Shown here: one piece after another, positions 1-7,303 of the stretch
How positions within the stretch are numbered: position 1 is the first letter of the stretch
Layout: each line of letters begins with the position of its first letter
From: Enterenecus faecium
GTDB lineage: Bacteria; Bacillota; Clostridia; Oscillospirales; Oscillospiraceae
DNA: 21,510 nt
Assembly (NCBI GenBank): GCA_018713215.1
Contig: DVFO01000097.1
Location: 1 to 21,510, forward strand
Direction of reading: 5' to 3'
Notes under the pieces: model-generated
Databases searched by the model: none
Seen by the model: the letters and a program-made list of their open reading frames with translations, nothing else
What the model was told of the DNA's origin: nothing
Program-made: the position numbers and the translations under genes

Positions 1-324
1 AAGAGAAGAAATAAGATCCTGAAGCTGGCCAAGGGCTACTGGGGTGCCAAGAGCAAGCACTTCAAGATGGCCAACGAGCAGGTGATGAAGTCCCTGCAGT
101 ACGCCTACACCGGCCGCAAGCTGAAGAAGCGTGACTTCCGTCAGCTGTGGATCGCCCGCATCAACGCCGCCTGCAAGACCAACGGCATGAACTACTCCAC
201 CTTCATGCACGGCCTGAAGCTGGCTGGCGTGGAGATCAACCGCAAGATGCTGGCTGAGCTGGCCGTCAACGACAAGGCTGCTTTCACCCAGCTGACCGAG
301 CTGGCCAAGAGCAAGCTGGCCTAA
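1..324 (+). CDS. rplT: 50S ribosomal protein L20 (5' end missing)
   Basis: This is the C-terminal 107 residues of ribosomal protein L20, a primary 23S rRNA-binding protein needed early in assembly of the large subunit. The frame is open from base 1, so the true start lies upstream of the window; the internal ATG at 67 is not the start. Diagnostic stretches are the basic KRRNKILKLAKGYWG segment at the window edge, then YAYTGRKLKKRDFRQLW and RINAACKTNGMNYSTFMHGL, all typical of L20. Only about ten residues should be missing compared with the usual length of about 117. In Firmicutes rplT normally closes the infC-rpmI-rplT operon, and the strong terminator directly after it fits that position. 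Identification is secure. Confidence 0.98.
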   Translation, partial: KRRNKILKLAKGYWGAKSKHFKMANEQVMKSLQYAYTGRKLKKRDFRQLWIARINAACKTNGMNYSTFMHGLKLAGVEINRKMLAELAVNDKAAFTQLTELAKSKLA

Positions 325-335
325 TTTAGTTTGAT

Positions 336-370
336 AAACGCCCGATTCCCCAGGAATCGGGCGTTTGTTG
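336..370 (+). terminator. Rho-independent terminator of rplT
   Basis: A perfect 14-bp stem (336-349 with 353-366) closes a 3-base loop and runs into a short T-rich tail. It begins 11 bases after the rplT stop codon. A second small perfect hairpin (376-383 with 387-394) follows it and may be a remnant or a backup signal. Confidence 0.9.
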
Positions 371-448
371 TCCCTGGAACGGGGTTCCCGTTCCGGCGGG
401 ACCGCTACGCGGCTATTTCCACATTTCCGCCTCAATTCGGCGTTTTCC

Positions 449-477
449 TTTACAGAAATCCCCCATTCTGATATACT
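449..477 (+). promoter_or_regulatory. Sigma-A type promoter of the WYL regulator gene
   Basis: TTTACA at 449-454 (5 of 6 matches to the -35 consensus) is followed after exactly 17 bp by TATACT at 472-477. The predicted transcript would start near 484, leaving a short leader containing the AGGAGGTGA ribosome binding site at about 490-498. Confidence 0.65.
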
Positions 478-502
478 GGGGACACCCCTAGGAGGTGAAA
501 CT

Positions 503-1411
503 ATGTCCGCCAATCGACTCATTCAAATTCTCTCCCTGCTGTTGGAGCACGACCGCATCACCGCTCCCCAGCTGGCCCAAATGCTCCAGGTATCGGTGAG
601 TACCATCTACCGGGAGATCGACGCCCTGTCGGCCGCCGGGGTTCCGGTGTGCACCGCTCCAGGCAAAAACGGCGGCGTCACCCTCATGGCGGGCTGCGCC
701 CCCGACCCCAACCTGTTCACCCCCGGGGAACAGCAGCAGTTGCTGGCCGCCCTGGACGACGACTCGGACGCCCAGCGGGAGGCCACCCTGGCCAAGCTCT
801 CCGCCCTGTTCCGCCGCCCCGAGGAGGACTGGCTGCAAGTGTACCTCACCCACTGGGGCTCCTCTGCGGGGGACACCGAGGACTTCAAGCTGCTGCGGGA
901 GGCCATTTTACAGCGCCGCGCGGTGCAGTTTACCTATGCCAGCTCCCAGGGGGAGCAGATGCCCTACCTGGTGCAGCCGGTGCGGCTGGTATTCCAGGGC
1001 AACGGCTGGTATCTCCAGGCCTATTGCCCCTTCCAGGAGTGCTACCGCACCTTCCGGCTGACCCGGATGCTGGATTTGACCATCACCGACCAGCCCTTCC
1101 ACCGGCTGATGAATCCCCCCGACCCGGAGCTGTCCGGGGAGATTCCCCCGCTGTTCCGGGTGGAGGCAGAGCTGCGCTTTGCCCCCAGCCTGGCCCACCG
1201 GGTATACGACGAGTTCGACCGCCGCTGCGTCACCCCCCAGCCCGACGGCTCCCTGCTGGTGTCCACCGTCTTCCCCGACGGGGGCTGGCTGGCCAGCTAT
1301 CTGCTGTCCTTCGGCGGCGGCGTGGAGGTGCTCTCCCCCGCCAGTCTCCAGCGCCAACTGGCCCAGGCCAGTGAACGCCTGCGACAGGCCTATGCGTCCA
1401 ATGAAGAATGA
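503..1411 (+). CDS. HTH and WYL domain transcriptional regulator (YafY/DeoR-like)
   Basis: This is a 302-residue DNA-binding regulator. I chose the ATG at 503 because a consensus AGGAGGTGA lies just before it and the protein then opens with a normal winged helix-turn-helix; the open frame upstream lacks such a site. Residues about 1-60 form the HTH (LLEHDRITAPQLAQMLQVS followed by STIYREIDAL). Residues about 140-220 form a WYL domain, with PVRLVFQGNGWYLQAYC and the conserved basic FRLTRM at its end. WYL domains are thought to sense a small ligand or nucleic acid; the target cannot be read from the sequence. The last residues Asn-Glu-Glu-stop are supplied by the left arm of the repeat that starts at 1400, so the native C terminus may have been altered slightly. 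The gene has its own promoter and is not in an operon with its neighbours. Confidence 0.9.
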   Translation: MSANRLIQILSLLLEHDRITAPQLAQMLQVSVSTIYREIDALSAAGVPVCTAPGKNGGVTLMAGCAPDPNLFTPGEQQQLLAALDDDSDAQREATLAKLSALFRRPEEDWLQVYLTHWGSSAGDTEDFKLLREAILQRRAVQFTYASSQGEQMPYLVQPVRLVFQGNGWYLQAYCPFQECYRTFRLTRMLDLTITDQPFHRLMNPPDPELSGEIPPLFRVEAELRFAPSLAHRVYDEFDRRCVTPQPDGSLLVSTVFPDGGWLASYLLSFGGGVEVLSPASLQRQLAQASERLRQAYASNEE

Positions 1412-1627
1412 ATAACGAATAATGAAGAATGCAGGTCCTGAGGGCGTTTCCGCCGTTCAGGACCTGCATCTGCTTTCGTAGGGGCCGGGCTTGCCCGGCC
1501 CGCTTTTTCCCTGGTATAGCCCTGGGAAATTCGGGAGGGGCAAGCCCCTCCCCTACGCCCATTTCAAATATCCGTGCCGCACAGCGGCACACCATAATTA
1601 TTCATTCTTCATTTTTCATTATTCATT
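1400..1627. repeat. MITE-like intergenic element with A/T-rich inverted ends and nested hairpins
   Basis: The gap between two convergent genes is filled by a compact element. Its outer arms are imperfect inverted copies of an AATGAA/AATAATGAA-type motif (1400-1431 and about 1593-1627). Inside are a 13-bp perfect stem (1429-1441 with 1457-1469) with an inner GGCG/CGCC, GCCGGGC/GCCCGGC at 1484-1499, a 9-bp stem at 1533-1552, and a GTGCCGC/GCGGCAC hairpin at 1574-1590. An outer CGTAGGGG/CCCCTACG pair (1477-1484 with 1550-1557) encloses two of these. No transposase is encoded. The left arm provides the stop codon of the WYL gene and the right arm touches the corA stop codon. It could also act as a two-way terminator. 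That it belongs to a multicopy family is inference. Confidence 0.7.
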
Positions 1628-2555
1628 AAAACAGGTCCTTCTTCTTCAGGATGATGGCCAGCACCACAATGATGGCCACGCTCATCAGCAGAGGCACCCA
1701 CCAGAACTGGTCCAGGGGCAGGCCGCCGGTGATGTTCATACCGAAGTAGCCGAAAATGATGTTGGGCACCGTCATGAGGATGGTGATGGAGGTGAGCACC
1801 TTCATGATGACGTTCAGGTTATTGGAGATCACCGAGGCAAAGGCGTCCATCATGCCGGAGATGATGGAGGAGTAAATCTGCGCCATCTCGATGGCCTGAC
1901 GCACCTCAATGAGCACGTCCTCCAGCAGGTCATGGTCCTCCTCGTAGAGGGTGACGATGCGGCCCCGGAGAATCTTCTCCAAGGTCACCTCATTGGCCTT
2001 CAAAGAGGTATTGAAGTAGACCAGGGACTTCTCCAAATCCAGCAGCTGAATGAGCTCCTTGTTGCGCTGGGACTTGTACAGCTGCCGCTCCATGTAGTTG
2101 TAGGTCTTGTCGATCTGCTTCAGATATTGCAGGTAGCGCTTGGCCACCAGCAGCAGGATGTTGAGGATAAACCGGGTGCGCTGCTGGGTGCGCACGTCCT
2201 TGACCAGGCCGTCCTGCAAGTCCCGCACCACCGAGGTCTCCTTCAAACAGACGGTGACGATGTGCTTTTCGGTGACGATGATGCCCATAGGCAGGGTGGA
2301 GTACACCACGCCGGTCTCATCCCGCTCCATGGCGGGGGTGTCCACGATGATGAGGGTCTGGCCGTCCTCGCTGTCAATACGGGAGGTCTCCTCCTCGTCC
2401 AGGGCGGCCTTCAAGAAGGGCAGCTCCACCCCCAAGGTCACAGATACCGTCTTCAGCTCGTCCTCGCTGGGGTAGATGAGGTTGATCCAGCAGCCGTCCT
2501 CCACCGTATCCAGCTTGGTCATTTTTCCATCAATGGTCTTGTAAATGCTAATCAC
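1626..2555 (-). CDS. corA: CorA family magnesium/divalent cation transporter
   Basis: This is a 309-residue member of the CorA metal ion transporter family, which forms pentameric channels for Mg2+ (sometimes Co2+ or Ni2+) in the cytoplasmic membrane. The N-terminal two thirds are the soluble acidic and helical regulatory funnel. The C terminus has two transmembrane helices separated by the signature GMN at residues 272-274 (context FGYFGMNITGG), followed by a second helix and the basic tail KKKDLF. Length matches the family. The start is a GTG at 2555 with an AAAGGTG ribosome binding site upstream; there is no better ATG. The gene stands alone on the minus strand, downstream of dpaB, and has its own promoter and a long leader. 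The true metal preference cannot be read from sequence. The gene symbol denotes the family, not proven orthology. Confidence 0.92.
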   Translation of the reverse strand: MISIYKTIDGKMTKLDTVEDGCWINLIYPSEDELKTVSVTLGVELPFLKAALDEEETSRIDSEDGQTLIIVDTPAMERDETGVVYSTLPMGIIVTEKHIVTVCLKETSVVRDLQDGLVKDVRTQQRTRFILNILLLVAKRYLQYLKQIDKTYNYMERQLYKSQRNKELIQLLDLEKSLVYFNTSLKANEVTLEKILRGRIVTLYEEDHDLLEDVLIEVRQAIEMAQIYSSIISGMMDAFASVISNNLNVIMKVLTSITILMTVPNIIFGYFGMNITGGLPLDQFWWVPLLMSVAIIVVLAIILKKKDLF

Positions 2556-2800
2556 ATTGGTTCACACCTTTCCCGAGCAGGCAAAGGGGTGGTTTGTCCC
2601 CGTGCCGCTTCCGCTGATATTCCCTGTGTCACACAGGCGCGGGCGCACGAAGACAGAAAGGATGCCAGGGCATCCCCCTCAATCCATACGCCGCAAACAT
2701 ATTTTCCAACTTCGACTAGATGGGTCACCTGCCACGGCGCATGTCACATCCTTTCGTTTTTGGGCAAATTTTTCCGGGCCAGTCCATGTTTTGCCCAGTC
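2556..2800 (-). promoter_or_regulatory. Long structured 5' leader of corA, possible metal-responsive RNA
   Basis: This stretch of about 245 bases has no gene. Read on the minus strand it can form a nested fold: an outer stem of 2747-2755 with 2656-2664 and an inner 9-bp stem of 2735-2743 with 2685-2693 (one G-U pair). The 3' strand of the outer stem also takes part in a tight local hairpin (2660-2665 with 2670-2675), so the two forms exclude each other. A further CCTGTG/CACAGG hairpin lies at 2623-2637, and a CCTTT stretch near 2586-2590 could pair with the AAAGG of the ribosome binding site. I do not recognise a known riboswitch class: the M-box, yybP-ykoY and NiCo consensus motifs are not evident. 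A regulatory role is inference. Confidence 0.4.
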
Positions 2801-2807
2801 AAGTATC

Positions 2808-2836
2808 ATTATATGACAGCCCCCGGTGGTTTGCAA
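2808..2836 (-). promoter_or_regulatory. Sigma-A type promoter of corA
   Basis: On the minus strand TTGCAA (2831-2836) is followed after 17 bp by a perfect TATAAT (2808-2813). The -35 box lies inside the loop of the hairpin that follows dpaB, so termination and initiation signals overlap here. Confidence 0.65.
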
Positions 2837-2863
2837 CCCTAAAAATCCCGCCACCGGAGGCTG
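2817..2863 (-). terminator. Hairpin downstream of dpaB, possible terminator
   Basis: CAGCCTCCGGTGG and CCACCGGGGGCTG (minus strand; 2851-2863 with 2817-2829) form a 13-bp stem with one mismatch around a loop of about 21 bases. It sits just after the dpaB stop codon. The T-run is on the plus-strand side (2864-2868) rather than the minus side, so it is a weak intrinsic terminator for dpaB. Confidence 0.4.
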
Positions 2864-2870
2864 TTTTTCG

Positions 2871-3452
2871 TCACTTTGCCCCCAACAAGAGAGGCTGATA
2901 CTGTTTGCCCTGTATGGCCAGGGCCAAAGTGTCCCCGGTGAGGGAAAAATCCGACACCAGAGACGTGGGCTTCTCGTAGCAGTCATCCTGGCGGAAGGGG
3001 ACAAAAAATACCCCTTTCCGTCCCAGCATGGTGCCCACATTGGGGGCAGAGGCCGCCAGGCCATCGTTGGTGGCCAGGGCCAGGACCAGGGGCCGCCCAT
3101 TGCGCAGATGGGCCTTGGCGGCCATGGTCACCGTGCCGTCGGTGACGCCGTGGGCCAGCTTGGCCAGGGTGTTGCCCGTGCAGGGGCAGATGACCAGGGC
3201 GTCCAGCAGCTTCCGGGGCCCGATGGGCTCAGCCTCCGCCACGGTATGGATGACCCTTCTCCCGCATATCCGCTCCATCTCCCGCATAAAATCATGGCTG
3301 TTGCCAAAGCGGGTATCGGTGCTGGCCACGGTCTCGGAGACAATGGGCCAGATTTGGGTGTATTTTCCCGCCAACTGCTCCAGGGTATCCAGAGCCCGGG
3401 CCATGGTACAAAAGGAGCCACAAAAGGCAAACCCGATGTTTTTCGCTTCCAT
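2871..3452 (-). CDS. dpaB: Dipicolinate synthase subunit B (SpoVFB)
   Basis: This is the 193-residue small subunit of dipicolinate synthase, which with DpaA oxidises dihydrodipicolinate to dipicolinic acid in the mother cell; the product is loaded with Ca2+ into the spore core. The protein is a flavoprotein-fold member: FAFCGSFCTM near the N terminus, the ALVICPCTGNTLAKLAHGVTD stretch in the middle (like the Coa/Dfp and UbiX family), and LALATNDGLAASAPNVG followed by GVFFVPFRQDDC, all typical of SpoVFB. Length matches Bacillus subtilis SpoVFB closely. It starts 2 bases after the dpaA stop codon, so the two are co-transcribed and probably translationally coupled. Identification is secure. Confidence 0.95.
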   Translation of the reverse strand: MEAKNIGFAFCGSFCTMARALDTLEQLAGKYTQIWPIVSETVASTDTRFGNSHDFMREMERICGRRVIHTVAEAEPIGPRKLLDALVICPCTGNTLAKLAHGVTDGTVTMAAKAHLRNGRPLVLALATNDGLAASAPNVGTMLGRKGVFFVPFRQDDCYEKPTSLVSDFSLTGDTLALAIQGKQYQPLLLGAK

Positions 3453-3454
3453 TC

Positions 3455-4321
3455 TTACACTCCCAACTCCTCCATAATGTGATAGACGGTGTCTTTGAGG
3501 TACTCCGCCGCCGTGTGGGGAGCCACCTTACCTGGAAGGCCTCTGGCCCACACCACGGGCACGCCCAGGGCCTGGGCCGCGGGAAGGTCCACGCCCCCCG
3601 GCTCGGAGGCCAGGTCCATCACCCAGGCCCCCTCCCGCAGAGCGGACAGCTCCTCCACCCCAAGCAGGGGGGCTGGCACAGTGTTCACCACCAGATGGGG
3701 GCAGTGCAGCCACTCCCCCATGCCCCGGATGGGCTCGGCCTCCAGGCCTAAGCTACGGGCCAGGGCCCGCTGGGCGGGGTTTCGGGCCAGAATGCACACC
3801 TTGGCCCCCAGGGCGTGGAGGCGCACAGCCAAGGCCTGCCCCACTCGCCCAAAGCCCAGAATCCAGATGCGGGCGTTGTGGATGGTGGTGGGCATGCGCT
3901 CCATGGCCAGACCAATGGCCCCTTCTGCGGTGGGAATGGCGTTGAGCAACGTCAGCTCTTCCCGGGCATAATAGTCTATGACCCGCAGGTTCAACGCCTG
4001 GGCCTGGTGGAGGAAGCCGGAGGTCAGCAGCCCGCCGCACACCAGTTGCCCCGGCTGCATATGCTCCAGCACCTGCTCCACCGACAGCCGAAGGGTACTC
4101 AGCGGGGTGTACACCCATCCCTCCCGCTGCTGCGCCGGCAGGGGGAGAATGACGCAGTGGGCCTCCCCGATGCCATCCAGGTCCGGCCCCTCCGCCGCCT
4201 CCTCCCCCAGCCCCAAGGTATGTACCCTGTGGCCGTCGTCTCGCAGCAGCCCGGCTAAGATGCTCTGCCGCTGATCTCCTCCAATGACCCAGATATGCGT
4301 TCGTTCCATGTTCCTTCCCAT
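3455..4321 (-). CDS. dpaA: Dipicolinate synthase subunit A (SpoVFA)
   Basis: This is the 288-residue NAD(P)-binding subunit of dipicolinate synthase, acting with DpaB in the last step of dipicolinic acid synthesis from the lysine pathway. Signature segments are WVIGGDQRQ near the N terminus, NAIPTAEGAIGLAM (about 127-140), a Rossmann GFGRVG (156-161) and the C-terminal DLASEPGGVD and GLPGKVAPHTAAEYL, which align well with Bacillus SpoVFA. Two starts are possible: ATG at 4321 (GGAG about 6 bases before) and ATG at 4309, which gives the family-like start MERTHIWVIGG. Upstream on the minus strand, AATACACT (4366-4373) resembles the -10 of mother-cell sigma factors (sigma-E CATACANT, sigma-K CATANNNTA), with an AC-type -35 in front; this is a weak but biologically sensible promoter. 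It is divergent from pncB. Confidence 0.95.
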   Translation of the reverse strand: MGRNMERTHIWVIGGDQRQSILAGLLRDDGHRVHTLGLGEEAAEGPDLDGIGEAHCVILPLPAQQREGWVYTPLSTLRLSVEQVLEHMQPGQLVCGGLLTSGFLHQAQALNLRVIDYYAREELTLLNAIPTAEGAIGLAMERMPTTIHNARIWILGFGRVGQALAVRLHALGAKVCILARNPAQRALARSLGLEAEPIRGMGEWLHCPHLVVNTVPAPLLGVEELSALREGAWVMDLASEPGGVDLPAAQALGVPVVWARGLPGKVAPHTAAEYLKDTVYHIMEELGV

Positions 4322-4420
4322 GCTCCTCTCCGGGGCCGTTTGCCTTCCGACACCGCCCTCATCCCAGTGTATTCCCCTCCTTCCGAGTGGTGACTTCTGG
4401 AAGAACTACAGAAGGAATGA

Positions 4421-4449
4421 TTGCAATTTGTGTCAAGACAGCTTATAAT
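4421..4449 (+). promoter_or_regulatory. Sigma-A type promoter of the pncB-mtnN-luxS operon
   Basis: TTGCAA (4421-4426), a 17-bp spacer and a perfect TATAAT (4444-4449) lie 35 bases before the pncB start. The same -35 and spacing are used for corA. Confidence 0.7.
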
Positions 4450-4484
4450 AGAGGCTACGATTTTAGTTAAAGGGGGCCATCCCT

Positions 4485-5915
4485 GTGCAACATCACGTCA
4501 ACTACACCATGCTCACCGACTTCTACGAGCTGACCATGGGCAACGGCTATTTTCAGACCGGCGTGGCCGATCAAATCTGCTATTTCGATATGTTCTTCCG
4601 CAGTGTCCCCGACGGCGGCGGCTTCGCCATTGCCGCCGGCCTGGAGCAGGTGATCTCCTACATCCGGGACCTCCACTTCGACGAGGAGGACATTGCATAC
4701 TTGCGCTCCAAGAACACCTTCTCGGAGGAGTTTTTGGAGTATCTGCGCACCTTCCACTTCACCGGGGACATCTGGGCCGTGCCGGAGGGCACCCCCATCT
4801 TCCCCCGGGAGCCCATTCTCACCGTCCGGGCCCCTGCCATTGAGGCCCAGTTCGTGGAGACCTATCTGCTGCTGACCCTGAACCACCAGTCCCTCATCGC
4901 CACCAAGTCCAACCGCATCGTCCGGGCCGCCCAGGGCAAGCCCGTGGCGGAGTTCGGCTCCCGCCGGGCCCAGGGTGCGGACGGCGCGCTGCTGGGCGCC
5001 CGGGCCAGCTATATCGCCGGGGCCTCCGGCACCGCCTGCGCCATGGCCGACCAGATGTTTGACACCCCCGCCACCGGCACCATGGCCCACTCCTGGGTGC
5101 AGATGTTCCCCGACGAGTACACCGCCTTCAAGACCTACTGTGAGATCTACCCCCACGCCGCCACCCTGCTGGTGGACACCTACAACGTGCTCAAGTCCGG
5201 CGTGCCCAACGCCATCCGGGTGTTCCAGGAGCTGGGCATCACCCAGGGCGGCATCCGCATCGACTCGGGCGATTTGACCTATCTGTCCAAAAAGGCCCGG
5301 AAGATGCTGGACGAGGCGGGTCTCACCGACATCAAGATCATCGCCTCCAACTCCCTGGACGAGTATATCATCCGGGATCTGCTGACCCAGGGGGCCGCCA
5401 TTGACGGCTTCGGGGTGGGCGAGCGGCTCATCACCTCCAAGAGCGAGCCGGTGTTCGGCGGCGTGTACAAGCTGGCGGCCATTGAGGGCAAGGACGGCAC
5501 CATCGTGCCCAAAATCAAGATCAGCGAGAACCCCGCCAAGATGACCATCCCCCACTTCAAGAAGGTGTACCGCCTGTACGAGATCGAGACGGGGAAGGCC
5601 CTGGCCGACTATATCTGCCTCCACGACGAGCACCCCGACTTCACCCAGCCGCTGGAGCTCTTTGACCCCGAGGCGGTTTGGAAGCGCAAGACCATCACCA
5701 ACTACACCGCCCGCCCCCTGCTGGTGCCCATCTTCCAGGGCGGCCAGCTGGTGTACCAGGCCCCCACCATCCAGGAGACCCGGGTGTACTGCGCCCGGGA
5801 GGTGGACAGCCTGTGGGACGAGGTCAAGCGGTTTGAGAACCCCCACAACTACTATGTGGACCTGTCCCAGAAGCTGTGGGATGTGCGGGCTCAGCTGCTG
5901 TCCCACAACTCCTGA
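4485..5915 (+). CDS. pncB: Nicotinate phosphoribosyltransferase
   Basis: This 476-residue enzyme joins nicotinate and PRPP, with ATP hydrolysis, to form nicotinate mononucleotide, the entry point of NAD salvage. Typical features are NYTMLTDFYELTMGNGYF at the N terminus, FGSRRAQGADGALLGAR (157-173), GTMAHSW (198-204), RIDSGDL (258-264) and GFGVGERLITS (308-318) followed by a VYKL stretch. Length agrees with the long NAPRTase group. The start is GTG at 4485, with AAAGGGGG at about 4469-4475; an ATG at 4509 would remove the first residues of the conserved NYTMLTDFYE motif and is less likely. It leads a tight plus-strand operon: its TGA stop overlaps the ribosome binding site of mtnN. The gene is strongly GC-biased, which leaves a long open but meaningless frame on the opposite strand. 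Confidence 0.96.
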   Translation: MQHHVNYTMLTDFYELTMGNGYFQTGVADQICYFDMFFRSVPDGGGFAIAAGLEQVISYIRDLHFDEEDIAYLRSKNTFSEEFLEYLRTFHFTGDIWAVPEGTPIFPREPILTVRAPAIEAQFVETYLLLTLNHQSLIATKSNRIVRAAQGKPVAEFGSRRAQGADGALLGARASYIAGASGTACAMADQMFDTPATGTMAHSWVQMFPDEYTAFKTYCEIYPHAATLLVDTYNVLKSGVPNAIRVFQELGITQGGIRIDSGDLTYLSKKARKMLDEAGLTDIKIIASNSLDEYIIRDLLTQGAAIDGFGVGERLITSKSEPVFGGVYKLAAIEGKDGTIVPKIKISENPAKMTIPHFKKVYRLYEIETGKALADYICLHDEHPDFTQPLELFDPEAVWKRKTITNYTARPLLVPIFQGGQLVYQAPTIQETRVYCAREVDSLWDEVKRFENPHNYYVDLSQKLWDVRAQLLSHNS

Positions 5916-5923
5916 GGTGCGCC

Positions 5924-6589
5924 ATGCGAGGAATTGTATACGCCATGCACAAGGAGGCGGCGGGTGCGCTGCGCCCCTCCGGCCAGGTGCAGACCATCGC
6001 CGGGATGGACTTCTACCCCCTGGACCCAGACACCGTGGTGTGCATCTGCGGCGTGGGTAAGGTCAACGCCGCCATGGGCACCCAGGCCCTCATCGACCGC
6101 TTTGGAGTGGATGAGGTGTGGAACGCCGGGGTAGCCGGGTGCTTCCACGACTTCCCCGTGGGCACCCTGGTGGTGGCCCGCCACAGTGTCCAGCACGACA
6201 TGGACATCTCCGCTGTGGGCGACCCGTTGGGGCTCATCCCCGCCCTGAACCTCATTGAACTGCCTTGCCAGAATGTGGAGGTCCATATGGACCTGCTCAA
6301 CCAGGCGGGCTTTGCACCCCGCACTGGGGTGGTGGCCACCGGAGACTGGTTCGGCCGGGACTACGAACGGGCGGCCATGCTGCGGGACCACTTCTCCGCC
6401 ACTGTGTGTGATATGGAGGCGGGGGCGGTGGCCCAGGTGTGCCTGCGCAACCAGGTGCCCTTCCACTGTGTGAAAATCGTCTCCGACCACCTGTTCCACC
6501 CCGCCCAGGGGGAGGAATACGCCCAAAACGTGCCCCAGGTGGTGGACAAGCTCAACCAGGCCCTGGCGGCCTTACTGTGGAGGTCTTAA
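5924..6589 (+). CDS. mtnN: 5'-methylthioadenosine/S-adenosylhomocysteine nucleosidase
   Basis: This 221-residue enzyme (Pfs/MTAN) hydrolyses adenine from S-adenosylhomocysteine, methylthioadenosine and 5'-deoxyadenosine. Visible family features are GVGKVNAA (43-50), WNAGVAG (66-72), and the catalytic and binding residues in the expected places: Glu11 (MHKEAAG), Glu165 in CDMEAGAVAQVC and Asp188 in the IVSDH context. The start at 5924 is chosen because GAGG at 5914-5917 lies 6 bases before it and the protein then begins with the normal first beta strand (GIVYAM). It overlaps functionally with luxS, which starts 1 base after its stop codon, so the two successive steps of S-adenosylhomocysteine detoxification are co-expressed. 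The sequence is somewhat divergent from model MTANs. Confidence 0.9.
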   Translation: MRGIVYAMHKEAAGALRPSGQVQTIAGMDFYPLDPDTVVCICGVGKVNAAMGTQALIDRFGVDEVWNAGVAGCFHDFPVGTLVVARHSVQHDMDISAVGDPLGLIPALNLIELPCQNVEVHMDLLNQAGFAPRTGVVATGDWFGRDYERAAMLRDHFSATVCDMEAGAVAQVCLRNQVPFHCVKIVSDHLFHPAQGEEYAQNVPQVVDKLNQALAALLWRS

Positions 6590-6590
6590 T

Positions 6591-7049
6591 ATGGAAAAAA
6601 TCGCAAGCTTTCAGGTGGACCACACCACCCTGCGCCCCGGCATGTATCTCTCCCGCCGGGACGGGAATGTGGTAACCTTCGATCTGCGCTTCAAGGTGCC
6701 CAACACCGGGGATTTGCTCACCAACGCCGAGATGCACTCGGTGGAGCACATCATCGCCACCCTGTTGCGCAACTCCCCCCAAAAGGATGGGGTGATCTAC
6801 TTCGGCCCCATGGGATGCCAAACCGGATTCTATGTGCTGCTGGACAACGAGCAGCTGACCATGGAGGAGTGCATCGCCCTGGTCCAGTCCGTCTTTGAGG
6901 CGGGGGCCAACTACACCGGGGAGATGCCGGGCAAGTCGGCGGTGGAGTGCGGCAACTACATCAACCTGGATGTGGGGCTGGCCCGCACCCAGTGCCGCTA
7001 CTACGCCGATCTCATCCGGGACTGGACCGTGGAACGCTTAGCCTATTAA
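6591..7049 (+). CDS. luxS: S-ribosylhomocysteine lyase LuxS
   Basis: LuxS cleaves S-ribosylhomocysteine, the product of MtnN, into homocysteine and 4,5-dihydroxypentane-2,3-dione, the precursor of autoinducer-2. The protein has 152 residues, the usual size. Metal ligands are His49 and His53 in HSVEH and Cys120 in the AVECGNY context; the catalytic Cys76 lies in GPMGCQTGFY and Glu52 is the general acid/base. The ATG at 6591 follows the mtnN stop by 1 base and uses GGAGG at 6579-6583. The gene closes the pncB-mtnN-luxS unit and is followed by a strong terminator. Whether the strain signals with AI-2 or only recycles methyl-cycle products cannot be decided here. Confidence 0.98.
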   Translation: MEKIASFQVDHTTLRPGMYLSRRDGNVVTFDLRFKVPNTGDLLTNAEMHSVEHIIATLLRNSPQKDGVIYFGPMGCQTGFYVLLDNEQLTMEECIALVQSVFEAGANYTGEMPGKSAVECGNYINLDVGLARTQCRYYADLIRDWTVERLAY

Positions 7050-7059
7050 CAAACAACGA

Positions 7060-7088
7060 AAGCCCTCCGGCAGAGCCGGAGGGCTTTT
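7060..7088 (+). terminator. Rho-independent terminator of luxS
   Basis: A perfect 12-bp GC-rich stem (7060-7071 with 7075-7086) with a 3-base AGA loop ends in TTTT, 10 bases after the luxS stop codon. Confidence 0.9.
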
Positions 7089-7260
7089 CAGCGTGTCGAA
7101 AAAGTTCGACACGCTTCTCAAAAATGCCAGCATTTTTTCGAGGAGTTGCAGCCCGCTGCATGCATAATCGGGTCAAAGGGCGACCCGATTCCACACTGGC
7201 GGGCTGAGAAGTGTTTTTTCCGATGCACATGTCCCCGAAAAAAACAGATTTTAATTTATT

Positions 7261-7282
7261 TCCCCGCCCTCGGGCGGGAAAA
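7261..7282 (-). terminator. Possible terminator of coaBC
   Basis: CCCGCCC and GGGCGGG (7063-type arms at 7263-7269 and 7272-7278) form a 7-bp GC stem 22 bases after the coaBC stop codon. The T-tract on the minus-strand exit side is poor (GGAAATAAATT), so the call is tentative. Confidence 0.4.
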
Positions 7283-7303
7283 CTCTGCCGAGGGCTTTCG
7301 TTG

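Noticed and set aside
1491..2816. Long plus-strand frame across the repeat and opposite corA
   Set aside because: Its start lies inside the repeat element and its product is His, Gly and Leu rich antisense of a well-conserved transporter.
4467..5906. Long open frame on the minus strand opposite pncB
   Set aside because: It is a shadow frame caused by strong third-position GC bias; the pncB product is clearly conserved and the antisense product is Gly, Val and His rich with no family features.
7094..7111. Two inverted TGTCGAA (0A box) matches between luxS and coaBC
   Set aside because: They form the arms of a perfect hairpin in the repeat element downstream of two convergent genes, so they are more likely structural than Spo0A binding sites.
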